This document shows, piece after piece, positions 42,663 to 54,934 of a DNA stretch of 64,000 nucleotides. The notes beneath the pieces were generated by a model. That model was not told where the DNA came from, did not search any database, and saw only the letters and a program-made list of their open reading frames with translations. Position 1 is the stretch's first letter; every line of letters starts with the position of its first letter. The position numbers and the translations under genes were made by a program. Source of the stretch: Bacillus pumilus (GTDB lineage Bacteria; Bacillota; Bacilli; Bacillales; Bacillaceae); NCBI GenBank assembly GCA_001938995.1, contig MKZN01000003.1:227884-291883 (forward strand), in the 5' to 3' direction.

Positions 42663-43322
42663 ATGATATTGGAAAAATCAATTGTGTTAGAGGATGTCTC
42701 AAAGAAGATAAAAGGTCAGTATGTACTTAAGCAAATCAACCTTCATTTAAATAGAGGGAAGATTTATGGCTTAAAAGGAAAAAACGGATCAGGAAAGACC
42801 ATGTTATTAAGAGCTATTTCAGGGCTTATTCGTATAAATAGCGGCAAAATCACTGTAATGGATAAGGTGTTAACAAAGGAAAATGAGTTTCCGGATAGTA
42901 TTGGAGTCTTAATTGAAACACCTGGATTTATTCCAGAATACACAGGTCTTAAAAATTTGAAGCTACTTTCAATGATTAAAAACATCATTGGTGATTTAGA
43001 AATGAAAAAGAGTCTTGCTGATGTTGGTTTAGATCCTGAAGATAAAAGGAAATTCAGACAATACTCTTTAGGTATGAAACAAAGGCTCGGCATTGCACAA
43101 GCCATTATGGAAAAACCTGATGTCATTTTATTAGATGAGCCGAGCAATGCGCTTGATGAAGAGGGAATGAAACAATTAAATAAAGTGTTATTGGAACTAA
43201 GAAATGGTGGAGCGACTATAGTCATTGCAAGTCATGATTCGAAAATGTTGGAAGAGATCTCAGATGAGATATTTGAAATAGAACGTGGAGAACTTTGTCT
43301 AAATCAAGAGGTTGTAGAATGA
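42663..43322 (+). CDS. ABC transporter ATP-binding protein
   Basis: The 219-residue ATPase has Walker A GKNGSGKT, the Q loop GVLIETPGF, signature YSLGMKQRL, Walker B VILLDEPSNALD and the switch His in ASHDSKML. It is of the short ABC-2 export/immunity type. ATG 42663 is used; a GTG at 42654 overlaps the previous gene. It energises one or more of the three permeases upstream. Confidence 0.9.
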   Translation: MILEKSIVLEDVSKKIKGQYVLKQINLHLNRGKIYGLKGKNGSGKTMLLRAISGLIRINSGKITVMDKVLTKENEFPDSIGVLIETPGFIPEYTGLKNLKLLSMIKNIIGDLEMKKSLADVGLDPEDKRKFRQYSLGMKQRLGIAQAIMEKPDVILLDEPSNALDEEGMKQLNKVLLELRNGGATIVIASHDSKMLEEISDEIFEIERGELCLNQEVVE

Positions 43323-43831
43323 AGAAAAAAATGATTATTATTTGTTTATTATCGCTCATTTTTATTGGATACAGCATTGTACAGTATCGATCAGTCAATA
43401 CGAAAGCCGCGCAATTCACTGTCGTTCAAAAAAAGGAAATGTTTCAAAAGGCTTTTAACATGGATCAATTACATTACAAGTTTGAGAAACCAATTATTCA
43501 TTCTAGCTATATCAAGAAGTATCAAACACAATTGGTTACATATGAACTTCCGTTCTCTGTGATGAATAAAACCAAAAAAAATCAAAAAATCAATTTTGAG
43601 CAAGTGTTCGCTGTTAGTGAAAAATTATCTAACCAGCTAGATCATGAGCAGTTTCTATTAAAAAATAAAGTCTTAAAAGATGTGTTAAACCCTAATCAAA
43701 CGACGCAAGGAACCCTTGTTTTCCAAGTGTCCGATAATGGTTTAGGCACTGTTCCCTCAGACAGAGTAACTTTCTATTTTTATGAAAAGCAGCCAAATAA
43801 ACTGATTAAACATAGTCTTCATCATGAATAA
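43319..43831 (+). CDS. Membrane-anchored accessory protein of the ABC unit
   Basis: The 170-residue protein has one N-terminal helix (MKKKMIIICLLSLIFIGYSI) and an extracytoplasmic remainder with a beta-rich end (TTQGTLVFQVSDNGLGT). The start overlaps the ATPase stop (ATGA) with GAGGT ahead. No Cys is present for a lipid anchor. No known family is recognised; an immunity or chaperone role is an inference from location. Confidence 0.6.
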   Translation: MKKKMIIICLLSLIFIGYSIVQYRSVNTKAAQFTVVQKKEMFQKAFNMDQLHYKFEKPIIHSSYIKKYQTQLVTYELPFSVMNKTKKNQKINFEQVFAVSEKLSNQLDHEQFLLKNKVLKDVLNPNQTTQGTLVFQVSDNGLGTVPSDRVTFYFYEKQPNKLIKHSLHHE

Positions 43832-43850
43832 TCACATGATTGATGGATCA

Positions 43851-43908
43851 AAGAAAAAAAGAAGGTTACCTTATTTAAGCTAAATATAGGGTAATCTTCT
43901 TTTTTCTA
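43851..43908. terminator. Bidirectional terminator after the ABC unit
   Basis: AAAGAAGGTTACC-TTAT and ATAGGGTAATCTTCTTT pair with a small loop; A and T runs flank it. The converging pgl gene ends about 120 bases on. Confidence 0.8.
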
Positions 43909-44029
43909 TGCCGATTGTTAAATAAGCATATTACTTATTTTTGTAATGCTCTAATTCTAGGAAGAATGAACAGTAAAATGAAAAACTTCCTATTTTACTG
44001 TAGAGTTATTGCGATCAGGAATAGGTGTA

Positions 44030-45073
44030 TTATCCTAAAAATTTCACGCAAACCGGATGCGGAACGGTGATGTCTGATTGTAAGACAGTGAGTCGACCGG
44101 TTTCTTTGTCACGTTTGTATAACACAAGGTTGCTAGATTCTTGGTTTGAACCAACGAGAAATTCTTCTGTTGGATCAAGGACAAAGTCTCTAGGCCAATT
44201 TCCTTCAGATGAAGCAATGTCGACGAGGCTTAGTTTGCCGTCATGATCTTCTTTGAAAATGGCAATGCTGTCATGTCCACGATTTCCTGCATACACAAAT
44301 TGACCGTCAGAAGACACATGAATGGCGCTGCCTTGATTATTTTCTGTGAAGTCATTAGGAATGGTTGCGATCGTTTGAATCTCTTCGAAATGACCATCTT
44401 CAAAGTAACGAAGTACAATGACCTCTGAGCTGAGCTCTGTCATGACATAGGCCACAGGTTTCGTTGGGTGGAATGTGATATGACGAGGGCCGCTGCCTGG
44501 TTTTGTTTCAAATGTATGGGCAAGCTCAAGTTTGCCGTTTTCTTTCTTATACGTATAAATACCGTCTGTGCCAAGGTCAACAGCTACTGCAAATTGTTCA
44601 TCAGGTGTCAAACCCATAAAGTGAGTGTGCGGTTTTTCTTGACGGTCTTCGTTTGGTCCAGTGCCTTCATGCTGCGCCTGTGACAGCGTGCGGATCACTG
44701 AGCCGTTTTCAGCATCAATTTCATACATCTCTGCTGTTCCTTTATGATAATTTGCTGTAAACGCCGTTTTCGTTTGGCTGTCCACGCTGACGTGACAAGG
44801 AGAAGCCCCATCGGCAAGTTCTTGGTTGATGAACCTCAAGGCGCCTGTCGTTGCATCAATTTGATATGCAGCAAGACCGCCCTGTGTCCCTTTCTTCACA
44901 ACAGCATACACAAATTTTTGATCATCTGATACTGTTAAATATGTAGGATTTTCGAGTTCAGCAGCTACTTCTACTTGTTCAATCTGCTGCTTGTCCGTAT
45001 TCAATGTAAAAGAATAGATTCCTTTACTGTCACCCTTTGTATAAGTTCCAATATAACCTCTGATGTTAGCCAT
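44030..45073 (-). CDS. pgl: 6-phosphogluconolactonase-like lactonase (YkgB family)
   Basis: The 347-residue protein has a seven-bladed propeller pattern with repeats such as GYIGTYTKGDSKGIYSF, NPTYLTVSDDQKFVYAV, TFHPTKPVAYVMTELSSEV and GNRGHDSIAIF. This is the lactonase family of B. subtilis YkgB, which acts in the pentose phosphate pathway. AGGAGGG precedes the ATG. In B. subtilis ykgB lies elsewhere, so the position beside the ilv operon is distinct. It is divergent from ilvE. Confidence 0.88.
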   Translation of the reverse strand: MANIRGYIGTYTKGDSKGIYSFTLNTDKQQIEQVEVAAELENPTYLTVSDDQKFVYAVVKKGTQGGLAAYQIDATTGALRFINQELADGASPCHVSVDSQTKTAFTANYHKGTAEMYEIDAENGSVIRTLSQAQHEGTGPNEDRQEKPHTHFMGLTPDEQFAVAVDLGTDGIYTYKKENGKLELAHTFETKPGSGPRHITFHPTKPVAYVMTELSSEVIVLRYFEDGHFEEIQTIATIPNDFTENNQGSAIHVSSDGQFVYAGNRGHDSIAIFKEDHDGKLSLVDIASSEGNWPRDFVLDPTEEFLVGSNQESSNLVLYKRDKETGRLTVLQSDITVPHPVCVKFLG

Positions 45074-45193
45074 GAAATGCCCTCCTTCTATAAGATGCTC
45101 TCATTTTATCATACATTCAATGGAAGACGCTTCAGAAAGACACACCGTATGAAAAATTGAAAGAGAGTCAAACTGCCTTCATTCGTAAAACAA

Positions 45194-45210
45194 TGTGAAA
45201 AAAGATCACA
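45194..45210 (+). promoter_or_regulatory. TnrA box upstream of the ilv-leu promoter
   Basis: TGTGA-N7-TCACA fits TGTNA-N7-TNACA exactly and is centred about 199 bases before the deduced start. B. subtilis ilvB has a TnrA site at a similar distance, repressing in nitrogen-poor conditions. Confidence 0.8.
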
Positions 45211-45305
45211 TGAAGTATGATCAAACAAAACCAGTTAGGTAAAGTCAATCAATGAAGAAAAAATACAAAAAATTTTAAGTTTTTTCATTCCTTGTCTAGC
45301 AAAGG

Positions 45306-45319
45306 TGTAAGCGTATACA
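45306..45319 (+). promoter_or_regulatory. cre (CcpA) site
   Basis: TGTAAGCGTATACA fits the cre consensus and is centred near -88. In B. subtilis CcpA activates the ilv-leu operon from a cre at about -96. Confidence 0.85.
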
Positions 45320-45365
45320 TTCTATTTTGATTAGTCTAAATTGTCTAATAATTTTAAAAATACTG

Positions 45366-45394
45366 TTGACACTGTATGGAAAGCGACGTAAGAT
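45366..45394 (+). promoter_or_regulatory. SigA promoter of ilvE / ilv-leu
   Basis: TTGACA and TAAGAT spaced by 17 bases; start expected near 45401. Confidence 0.82.
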
Positions 45395-45449
45395 TGGTTC
45401 AACAAAAGCTAAACAATCACGCAGAGCAGGCATCAAACACTTCAAAATC

Positions 45450-45464
45450 AAGTGTCAGAAAATT
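45450..45464 (+). promoter_or_regulatory. CodY-binding site in the ilvE leader
   Basis: AAGTGTCAGAAAATT has two mismatches to AATTTTCWGAAAATT. It lies about 55 bases after the start, where CodY could block transcription when branched-chain amino acids are plentiful. Confidence 0.65.
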
Positions 45465-45502
45465 CAACTACTTTTGTTTGAAAGAGAGGGTGCTCACTGA
45501 AA

Positions 45503-46417
45503 ATGGAAGACCAAAAGGAACAGTGGATCTTTTTAAACGATGAACTCGTGAAAAAAGAGGATGCAAAAATTTCAGTTTATGATCATGGCTTCTTATATGG
45601 TGACGGTGTGTTCGAGGGTATACGCGTATATAACGGGAATATCTTTCGAATGAAAGAGCATTTAGATCGCCTATATGATTCCGCCAAATCCATCATGCTG
45701 AACATTCCATATTCACTTGAGGAACTCACTGAGAAAATGATTCATACAGTTGAAAGAAATGGTCTAAAGGATGCCTATATTCGTCTTGTAGTGTCAAGAG
45801 GAGCAGGTGATCTTGGGCTAGATCCAAACAACTGCGGTAGAGCCAACACAGTGATTATTGTAGAGCCACTGGCCATTTTTCCAAAGCACCTATATAAAAC
45901 AGGCATTGATATTGTGACAGTACCGACAAGGCGAAATCGTCCAGATGTACTAAGTCCCAAAGTGAAATCATTAAACTATTTAAATAACATTCTTGTCCGA
46001 ATTGAAGCCCATATGGCCGGTGTGAGTGAAGCGCTGATGCTGAACGATCAAGGGTACGTGGCAGAAGGATCTGCGGACAACGTGTTTATTTATAAAAAAG
46101 GCAAGCTTTACACACCGCCAGGTTATATCGGCGCTCTTGAAGGCATTACACGAAATGTCATCATGGAGATTGCAGAAGACTTAGGCTATGAAGTGAAAGA
46201 AGAACCATTTACGAGACATGATGTGTATACAGCAGAAGAAGTCTTCCTGACAGGAACCGCTGCTGAAGTGATTGCAGTTGTAAAGGTTGACGGCCGCATT
46301 ATCGGTGAAGGAAAGCCTGGGTTCCATACAAACAAACTTCTCGATCAGTTCCGCAAACGAGTGGTTGAAGAAGGCGAAAAAGTAGTCTTTACAGATGAAA
46401 ACATTCATGCAAGCTAA
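45503..46417 (+). CDS. ilvE: Branched-chain amino acid aminotransferase
   Basis: The 304-residue class IV aminotransferase does the last step of Leu, Ile and Val synthesis. Key features: YDHGFLYGDGVFEGIRVY at 26-43, catalytic Lys155 (VKSLNYLNN), and the EVFLTGTAAEV motif near 240. It is unlike the ybgE/ywaA type of B. subtilis in having the archaeal/E. coli-like form. The gene lies between the regulated promoter and the T-box, so it shares the TnrA/CcpA/CodY control but not the T-box attenuation. Confidence 0.95.
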   Translation: MEDQKEQWIFLNDELVKKEDAKISVYDHGFLYGDGVFEGIRVYNGNIFRMKEHLDRLYDSAKSIMLNIPYSLEELTEKMIHTVERNGLKDAYIRLVVSRGAGDLGLDPNNCGRANTVIIVEPLAIFPKHLYKTGIDIVTVPTRRNRPDVLSPKVKSLNYLNNILVRIEAHMAGVSEALMLNDQGYVAEGSADNVFIYKKGKLYTPPGYIGALEGITRNVIMEIAEDLGYEVKEEPFTRHDVYTAEEVFLTGTAAEVIAVVKVDGRIIGEGKPGFHTNKLLDQFRKRVVEEGEKVVFTDENIHAS

Positions 46418-46429
46418 ATAGATATCGAT

Positions 46430-46720
46430 AAACGTTGAAGAGGACTAGTAGCTTTAGAGTCAGTATCTACAGAGAGCCGGTGCTAGCTGGAAACCGGTGT
46501 TACTTTCTAAAGTGAACTCACCTCTGAGTGTCTGCTTGAAATGATAGTAGAGCAGACCGAGTGAAATTGTTTCACTCGTTACCAAAATGGATGAAAGAAT
46601 GTCCATGAGACGGCAGTATTATATGCCGTGAACAAGGGTGGTACCGCGAAAAACAAAGCTTTTTCGCCCCTTTGACCTAGTAAAAGTAGTGTCATTGTGG
46701 GGTGAGAAGGCTTTTTTATA
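46430..46720 (+). promoter_or_regulatory. T-box riboswitch leader (tRNA-Leu, specifier CTC)
   Basis: The T-box motif AAGGGTGGTACCGCG is at 46634-46648. AG-box and stem I elements (GGACTAGTAG; AGAGAGCC) are at 46441-46480, and the specifier CTC lies at 46517-46519 in GAACTCACC. The terminator stem (46658-46670 with 46699-46711) ends in six Ts. Uncharged tRNA-Leu(GAG) stabilises the antiterminator and allows transcription of ilvBHC-leuABCD. The B. subtilis ilv-leu T-box uses the same specifier. Confidence 0.95.
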
Positions 46721-46795
46721 TGGTCTCATATCTCTATCTTGAATGGAAAAGGGTGAAAGGACTTGACTGAAGCAAGACAAAGAGGAGGAAATCGA

Positions 46796-48520
46796 ATGGG
46801 GACAAATGTACAAGTGGAGACGGAAAAATCAAAAGCACCACAAACGATGAATGGCGCACTCATGTTAATTGAAGCATTAAAAAGAGAAAAAGTAGAAGTC
46901 ATTTTCGGATATCCAGGCGGAGCTGTTTTACCGATCTACGATAAAATTTATGATTCTGGTTTATTTCATGTCCTTCCAAGACATGAACAAGGAGCCATTC
47001 ACGCAGCAGAAGGATATGCAAGAGTATCGGGTAAACCGGGGGTCGTCATTGCGACATCAGGACCTGGTGCAACAAACCTTGTCACTGGAATTGCAGATGC
47101 GATGATTGATTCACTCCCTCTTATTGTATTCACAGGGCAGGTGGCAACCTCAGTCATTGGGTCAGATGCTTTCCAAGAAGCAGATGTGCTTGGCATTACA
47201 ATGCCTATTACAAAGCACAGCTATCAGGTGAGACGACCAGAGGATTTACCGGGTGTCATTAAAGAAGCATTCCATATTGCGACAACAGGTAGACCAGGAC
47301 CGGTCTTGATTGATATTCCGAAAGATGTTGCAAGCATTGAAGGAACGTTTGAATATGATCAACCAATTGATCTACCAGGTTATCAGCCAAAAACAGAACC
47401 AAATTATTTGCAAATTCGAAAATTAGTAGAAGCTGTCAGCAGAGCAAAAAAACCAGTCATTCTAGCAGGAGCTGGCGTTCTTCACGGCAAAGCGTCTGAA
47501 GAATTAAGGCAGTATGCTGAACAACAGCAAATTCCTGTGACACACACATTGCTAGGGCTCGGGGGTTTCCCAGCAAAGCATCCTCTCTTTCTTGGGATGG
47601 CTGGCATGCATGGCACATATGCAGCAAACATGGCACTTCATCAATGTGATCTACTCATTTCAATCGGAGCCAGATTCGATGATAGGGTAACAGGAAATCT
47701 GAATCATTTTGCAAAACATGCGAAGGTCGCTCATATTGACATCGATCCGGCGGAAATTGGCAAAAACATTCATACCCATATCCCGGTTGTGGGAGATAGC
47801 AAGCTAGTTTTAGAAGAATTGATCAAACAGGATGGTAAACAAGGAGAATCAGACGAGTGGAAGACTCTATTAAATGATTGGAAGAAAGAATATCCACTCT
47901 GGTATGTCGAAAATGATGATGAGGGCTTTAAGCCTCAAAAGCTAATTGAATATATTCATCAATTCACAAAAGGTGAAGCCATTGTGGCAACAGATGTAGG
48001 ACAGCATCAAATGTGGGCTGCCCAATTCTATCCATTTGAAAATGCTGATAAATGGGTCACATCTGGTGGACTTGGCACGATGGGCTTTGGATTACCGGCT
48101 GCGATTGGTGCACAGCTAGCTGATCGAGAAGCAACCGTTGTAGCCATTTTAGGGGATGGAGGCTTCCAAATGACCCTTCAAGAACTTGCCGTTATCCGCG
48201 AGCTGAACCTTCCAGTGAAAGTGATTGTTCTCAATAATCATAGCCTTGGAATGGTAAGACAATGGCAAGAAATTTTCTACGAAGAACGCTACTCATATTC
48301 TAAATTTTCAGAGCAGCCAGACTTCGTAAAATTATCTGAAGCTTATGGCATTAAAGGAATCAGAATCTCATCAGATGAAGAGGCGAAAGAACAGCTTGAA
48401 GAAGCGTTAACCTCGAGAGAGCCCGTTTTCATTGATGTCAATGTAGCAAGAGATGAAAAAGTATTCCCAATGGTAGCACCAGGGAAGGGACTTCATGAGA
48501 TGGTGGGGGTGAAACCTTGA
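46796..48520 (+). CDS. ilvB: Acetolactate synthase large subunit
   Basis: The 574-residue ThDP enzyme makes acetolactate or acetohydroxybutyrate in the first common step of Val, Leu and Ile synthesis. The [15 protein letters not shown]hDP/Mg motif is near 440-455, and the catalytic Glu lies in [16 protein letters not shown]. The start MGTNVQVE matches B. subtilis and has AGAGGAGG just before; the frame is open further upstream. Coupled to ilvH by a four-base overlap. Confidence 0.97.
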   Translation: MGTNVQVETEKSKAPQTMNGALMLIEALKREKVEVIFGYPGGAVLPIYDKIYDSGLFHVLPRHEQGAIHAAEGYARVSGKPGVVIATSGPGATNLVTGIADAMIDSLPLIVFTGQVATSVIGSDAFQEADVLGITMPITKHSYQVRRPEDLPGVIKEAFHIATTGRPGPVLIDIPKDVASIEGTFEYDQPIDLPGYQPKTEPNYLQIRKLVEAVSRAKKPVILAGAGVLHGKASEELRQYAEQQQIPVTHTLLGLGGFPAKHPLFLGMAGMHGTYAANMALHQCDLLISIGARFDDRVTGNLNHFAKHAKVAHIDIDPAEIGKNIHTHIPVVGDSKLVLEELIKQDGKQGESDEWKTLLNDWKKEYPLWYVENDDEGFKPQKLIEYIHQFTKGEAIVATDVGQHQMWAAQFYPFENADKWVTSGGLGTMGFGLPAAIGAQLADREATVVAILGDGGFQMTLQELAVIRELNLPVKVIVLNNHSLGMVRQWQEIFYEERYSYSKFSEQPDFVKLSEAYGIKGIRISSDEEAKEQLEEALTSREPVFIDVNVARDEKVFPMVAPGKGLHEMVGVKP

Positions 48521-49035
48521 AAAGAATTATTGTGTTGACTGTATTAAATCGATCAGGCGTACTAAACAGAATCACGGGCCTTTTTACCAAAAGACATTAC
48601 AACATTGAAAGCATTACGGTCGGCCATTCTGAGATTCAAGATGTATCACGCATCACATTCGTCGTCCATGTAGACCAAGAAAAGGACATTGAACAGCTGA
48701 CAAAACAGCTAAACAAACAAATTGATGTCCTCAAAGTAACAGACATTACAAACCAATCAATCGTTCAGCGAGAGCTGGCTTTGATAAAAGTCGTATCTGC
48801 ACCAGCATCTAGAATGGAGATCTCAGGGGTCATTGAACCGTTTAGAGCTTCTATTGTAGATGTGAGCAGAGAGAGTGTTGTCATTCAGGTGACAGGTGAG
48901 TCTTCAAAAATTGAAGCACTCATTGAATTACTTAAGCCATACGGCATTAAAGAAGTTGCCAGAACTGGCACAACGGCCTTTGCGAGAGATAATCAGCAAA
49001 AGCCACAAACAAATAAAACAATATCAATTGTCTAA
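48517..49035 (+). CDS. ilvH: Acetolactate synthase small regulatory subunit
   Basis: The 172-residue protein has an ACT domain (about 4-78: [26 protein letters not shown]) and a second C-terminal regulatory domain. It activates the large subunit and mediates valine feedback. TTG start overlaps the ilvB stop by four bases. Confidence 0.96.
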   Translation: MKRIIVLTVLNRSGVLNRITGLFTKRHYNIESITVGHSEIQDVSRITFVVHVDQEKDIEQLTKQLNKQIDVLKVTDITNQSIVQRELALIKVVSAPASRMEISGVIEPFRASIVDVSRESVVIQVTGESSKIEALIELLKPYGIKEVARTGTTAFARDNQQKPQTNKTISIV

Positions 49036-51622
<2,587 letters not shown>

Positions 51623-51640
51623 GAAAGGAGGAACGTTCTC

Positions 51641-52738
51641 ATGAAAAAGAAAATTGCACTTTTGCCCGGCGATGGAATCGGACCGGAAGTAGTAAAATCA
51701 GCGGTAGCTGTTTTAAAAGAAACAGCTGCTCAATTTCACCACGAATTTGAATTCGAAACAGCACTCATAGGCGGTATCGCCATAGACGAAAAAAACAACC
51801 CTCTCCCAGAAGAAACCGTAGATGTGTGTAAAAGAGCAGATGCGATTTTATTAGGGGCAGTTGGGGGGCCGAAGTGGGATCAAAATCCACCAGAACTTCG
51901 TCCGGAAAAGGGTTTGCTCGCCATACGTAAACAACTTGACTTATTTGCAAATATTCGTCCAGTCAAAGTGTTTGATAGCTTAAGCGAGGCGTCGCCACTA
52001 AAACAAGATCATATTAGCGGTGTAGATTTCGTTATTGTACGTGAATTAACGGGAGGCCTCTATTTTGGAGAGCCAAGTGAGCGATATACGGATGATGAAG
52101 GAAAGGAAGCAGCCGTCGATACGCTCCTATATACAAAGGAAGAGATTGTCCGCGTTTTAAAAGAAGCCTTTGACATGGCATGCTCTAGGCGTAAAAAGGT
52201 CACGTCTGTTGATAAAGCGAATGTCTTAGCTTCTAGTAAGCTATGGCGCGATGCGGTCGAAGAAGTCGCATTACAATACCCAGAAGTCACATATGAGCAC
52301 ATGCTTGTCGATAATGCAGCGATGCAGCTCATTTATAAGCCCGCTCAATTTGATGTCATTGTGACAGAGAATATGTTTGGCGACATTTTAAGCGACGAAG
52401 CTTCTATGATTACTGGCTCTCTCGGTATGCTGCCATCTGCTAGTTTATCAAGCACAGGACTCCATTTATTTGAGCCAATTCATGGTTCAGCACCCGATAT
52501 TGCGGGGCAAAATGTGGCAAACCCTCTGGCAACCATTCTGTCAGCAGCAAGCTTGCTAAGAACATCGTTTGCACTCGAAGAAGAAGCAGCTGCAATAGAA
52601 GAGGCGGTGGAAGCTGTACTACAATCTGGTAAACGTACAAAAGATTTATCACCGAAAGAGGGAACATATCAAACGACAGACGATATGACATCAGCAGTTG
52701 TGGACGCAATCAAACAACGTGCTAAAACGATTGTCTAA
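51641..52738 (+). CDS. leuB: 3-isopropylmalate dehydrogenase
   Basis: The 365-residue enzyme starts [16 protein letters not shown] and has [11 protein letters not shown] and the metal-binding DNAAMQLI and [10 protein letters not shown] motifs. It oxidises 3-isopropylmalate with NAD. AAAGGAGG precedes the ATG. leuC follows after 41 bases. Confidence 0.97.
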   Translation: MKKKIALLPGDGIGPEVVKSAVAVLKETAAQFHHEFEFETALIGGIAIDEKNNPLPEETVDVCKRADAILLGAVGGPKWDQNPPELRPEKGLLAIRKQLDLFANIRPVKVFDSLSEASPLKQDHISGVDFVIVRELTGGLYFGEPSERYTDDEGKEAAVDTLLYTKEEIVRVLKEAFDMACSRRKKVTSVDKANVLASSKLWRDAVEEVALQYPEVTYEHMLVDNAAMQLIYKPAQFDVIVTENMFGDILSDEASMITGSLGMLPSASLSSTGLHLFEPIHGSAPDIAGQNVANPLATILSAASLLRTSFALEEEAAAIEEAVEAVLQSGKRTKDLSPKEGTYQTTDDMTSAVVDAIKQRAKTIV

Positions 52739-52779
52739 AAAGAAATCTTGTTGAATTAGGTAGAGGGAGGAAAAGGGTT

Positions 52780-54195
52780 ATGCCTCGAACAATTATCGAA
52801 AAAATATGGGATCAACATGTTGTCAAAAATGGCGAGGGAAAACCAGACCTTTTATATATTGATCTGCACTTGGTGCATGAGGTGACATCACCTCAAGCAT
52901 TTGAAGGATTAAGACAAAAAGGGCGCAAGGTGAGAAGACCTCAAAATACATTTGCGACAATGGACCACAACATCCCGACGGTTAATCGATTTGTGATTAA
53001 AGATGAGGTCGCTAAAAAACAAGTCGGTGCACTAGAACGAAACTGTGCTGAATTCGGTGTCCGTCTTGCTGACCTTCACAGTGTGGATCAAGGGATTGTC
53101 CATGTTGTTGGACCAGAGCTTGGATTGACACTTCCGGGGAAAACAATCGTTTGTGGAGATAGTCATACATCGACCCACGGTGCGTTTGGCGCACTAGCTT
53201 TTGGGATAGGTACAAGTGAAGTGGAACACGTACTATCAACACAAACACTATGGCAAAAGCGTCCGAAAACACTAGAAATTCGAGTAGACGGAAAGCTGCA
53301 AAAAGGGGTAACGGCCAAAGATGTCATTTTAGCGGTCATTGGAGCACATGGTGTGAAGTTCGGCTCAGGTTATGTCATTGAATACACAGGGGAAGTATTC
53401 AGACATATGACGATGGATGAACGAATGACTGTTTGTAATATGTCCATTGAAGCAGGTGCAAGAGCAGGTTTGATCGCACCTGACGAAGTGACTTTTGAAT
53501 ATTGTCGTGAGCGCAAATATGCACCACAAGGCAAAGATTTCGAAGATGCAATTGAAGAATGGAAAGAGTTGAGAACAGATCCGGGCGCAACCTATGATAA
53601 AACCATTGTATTAGATGGAAATGATATTTCACCAATGGTGACATGGGGAATTAACCCGGGCATGGTACTGCCTGTGGATGCGTCTATCCCGGGACCAGAG
53701 GATTTTGAACAAGAAGATGATCAAAAAGAAGCGCTCCGTGCATACGAATACATGGGTGTCAAGCCGCATCAACGAATTGAGGATATTACAATTGAACATG
53801 TCTTTATTGGCTCATGTACTAACTCAAGAATGACTGATTTACGTCAAGCGGCCTCTATGATCGAAGGACAAAAAGTGGCTGAACATGTCAGAGCAATGGT
53901 GGTGCCAGGCTCTCAAAGTGTCAAACTGCAAGCAGAAGAGGAAGGTCTTCATAAAATTTTCCTTCAAGCGGGCTTTGAATGGAGAGAATCTGGCTGTAGT
54001 ATGTGCCTAAGTATGAACAACGATGTGGTGCCAGAAGGCGAGCGCTGCGCGTCTACATCAAACCGTAACTTTGAGGGACGTCAAGGCAAGGGTGCGAGAA
54101 CGCATCTTGTCAGCCCGGCAATGGCTGCAATGGCTGCAATACATGGCCGATTTGTCGATGTGAGAAAATTTAATCAAGAGAAAACAGTCGTGTAA
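52780..54195 (+). CDS. leuC: 3-isopropylmalate dehydratase large subunit
   Basis: The 471-residue aconitase-type subunit has the [4Fe-4S] ligands in IGSCTNSRM and [11 protein letters not shown], and [24 protein letters not shown] near 125-148. It works with LeuD. GGAGG precedes the ATG. Confidence 0.97.
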   Translation: MPRTIIEKIWDQHVVKNGEGKPDLLYIDLHLVHEVTSPQAFEGLRQKGRKVRRPQNTFATMDHNIPTVNRFVIKDEVAKKQVGALERNCAEFGVRLADLHSVDQGIVHVVGPELGLTLPGKTIVCGDSHTSTHGAFGALAFGIGTSEVEHVLSTQTLWQKRPKTLEIRVDGKLQKGVTAKDVILAVIGAHGVKFGSGYVIEYTGEVFRHMTMDERMTVCNMSIEAGARAGLIAPDEVTFEYCRERKYAPQGKDFEDAIEEWKELRTDPGATYDKTIVLDGNDISPMVTWGINPGMVLPVDASIPGPEDFEQEDDQKEALRAYEYMGVKPHQRIEDITIEHVFIGSCTNSRMTDLRQAASMIEGQKVAEHVRAMVVPGSQSVKLQAEEEGLHKIFLQAGFEWRESGCSMCLSMNNDVVPEGERCASTSNRNFEGRQGKGARTHLVSPAMAAMAAIHGRFVDVRKFNQEKTVV

Positions 54196-54208
54196 GGAGT
54201 TGTCATAG

Positions 54209-54808
54209 ATGGAGCCTTTAGTCACTCATAAAGGAAAAGCCGCTGTGCTGAACCGTATCAATGTAGACACAGATCAAATTATTCCGAAGCAATTTTTGAA
54301 AAGAATCGAACGAACAGGCTATGGTCGTTTTGCCTTTTTCGATTGGCGTTATTTAGCGGACGGAAGCCCAAATCCTGATTTTGAGCTCAATCAGCCAATC
54401 TATGAAGGAGCATCCATTTTGATCGCAGGAGAGAACTTCGGCTGTGGTTCATCTAGGGAACACGCACCTTGGGCCCTTGATGACTATGGAATGAAAATTG
54501 TCATTGCTCCATCATTTGCAGATATTTTCCACCAAAACTGCTTCAAAAACGGGATGCTTCCGATTCGTCTTGATTATGATGTTTGGAAAACATTCGCCGA
54601 ATCATATGAGAACAAAGGGTATGACATGACCGTTGATCTAGAAAAACAGCAAATTGAAGATCATGACGGGAAAGTGACCCCGTTTGAAGTAGATCCTCAC
54701 TGGAGAGAGATGCTCCTGAATGGCTATGATGAGATTTCATTAACACTCCTACTAGAAGAGGATATTCAAGCATTTGAAGAAAAGCGTAGCAACTGGTTGC
54801 GTGCATAA
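54209..54808 (+). CDS. leuD: 3-isopropylmalate dehydratase small subunit
   Basis: The 199-residue swivel subunit has NRINVDTDQIIPKQFL and the active-site loop NFGCGSSREHAPWAL. Complements LeuC. It ends the operon; a terminator follows. Confidence 0.97.
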   Translation: MEPLVTHKGKAAVLNRINVDTDQIIPKQFLKRIERTGYGRFAFFDWRYLADGSPNPDFELNQPIYEGASILIAGENFGCGSSREHAPWALDDYGMKIVIAPSFADIFHQNCFKNGMLPIRLDYDVWKTFAESYENKGYDMTVDLEKQQIEDHDGKVTPFEVDPHWREMLLNGYDEISLTLLLEEDIQAFEEKRSNWLRA

Positions 54809-54817
54809 TGAGCGAGA

Positions 54818-54852
54818 AAGCCGTCCACCCGAGGTGTGACGGCTTCTTTTTT
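54818..54852 (+). terminator. Terminator of the ilv-leu operon
   Basis: AAGCCGTC pairs with GACGGCTT, extended by CAC/GTG, with a T run after. Confidence 0.9.
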
Positions 54853-54934
54853 GCACGAAAACCTATGACTACTTGTGTTTACGAACCTTCGTTGGTAAAC
54901 TGATTAAAAATATGCGCCCGAAAGGAACGTAAGC

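Noticed and set aside
44030..45073. Small forward-strand ORFs opposite the lactonase gene
   Set aside because: They are frame shadows of a well-conserved reverse-strand propeller gene and lack ribosome sites.
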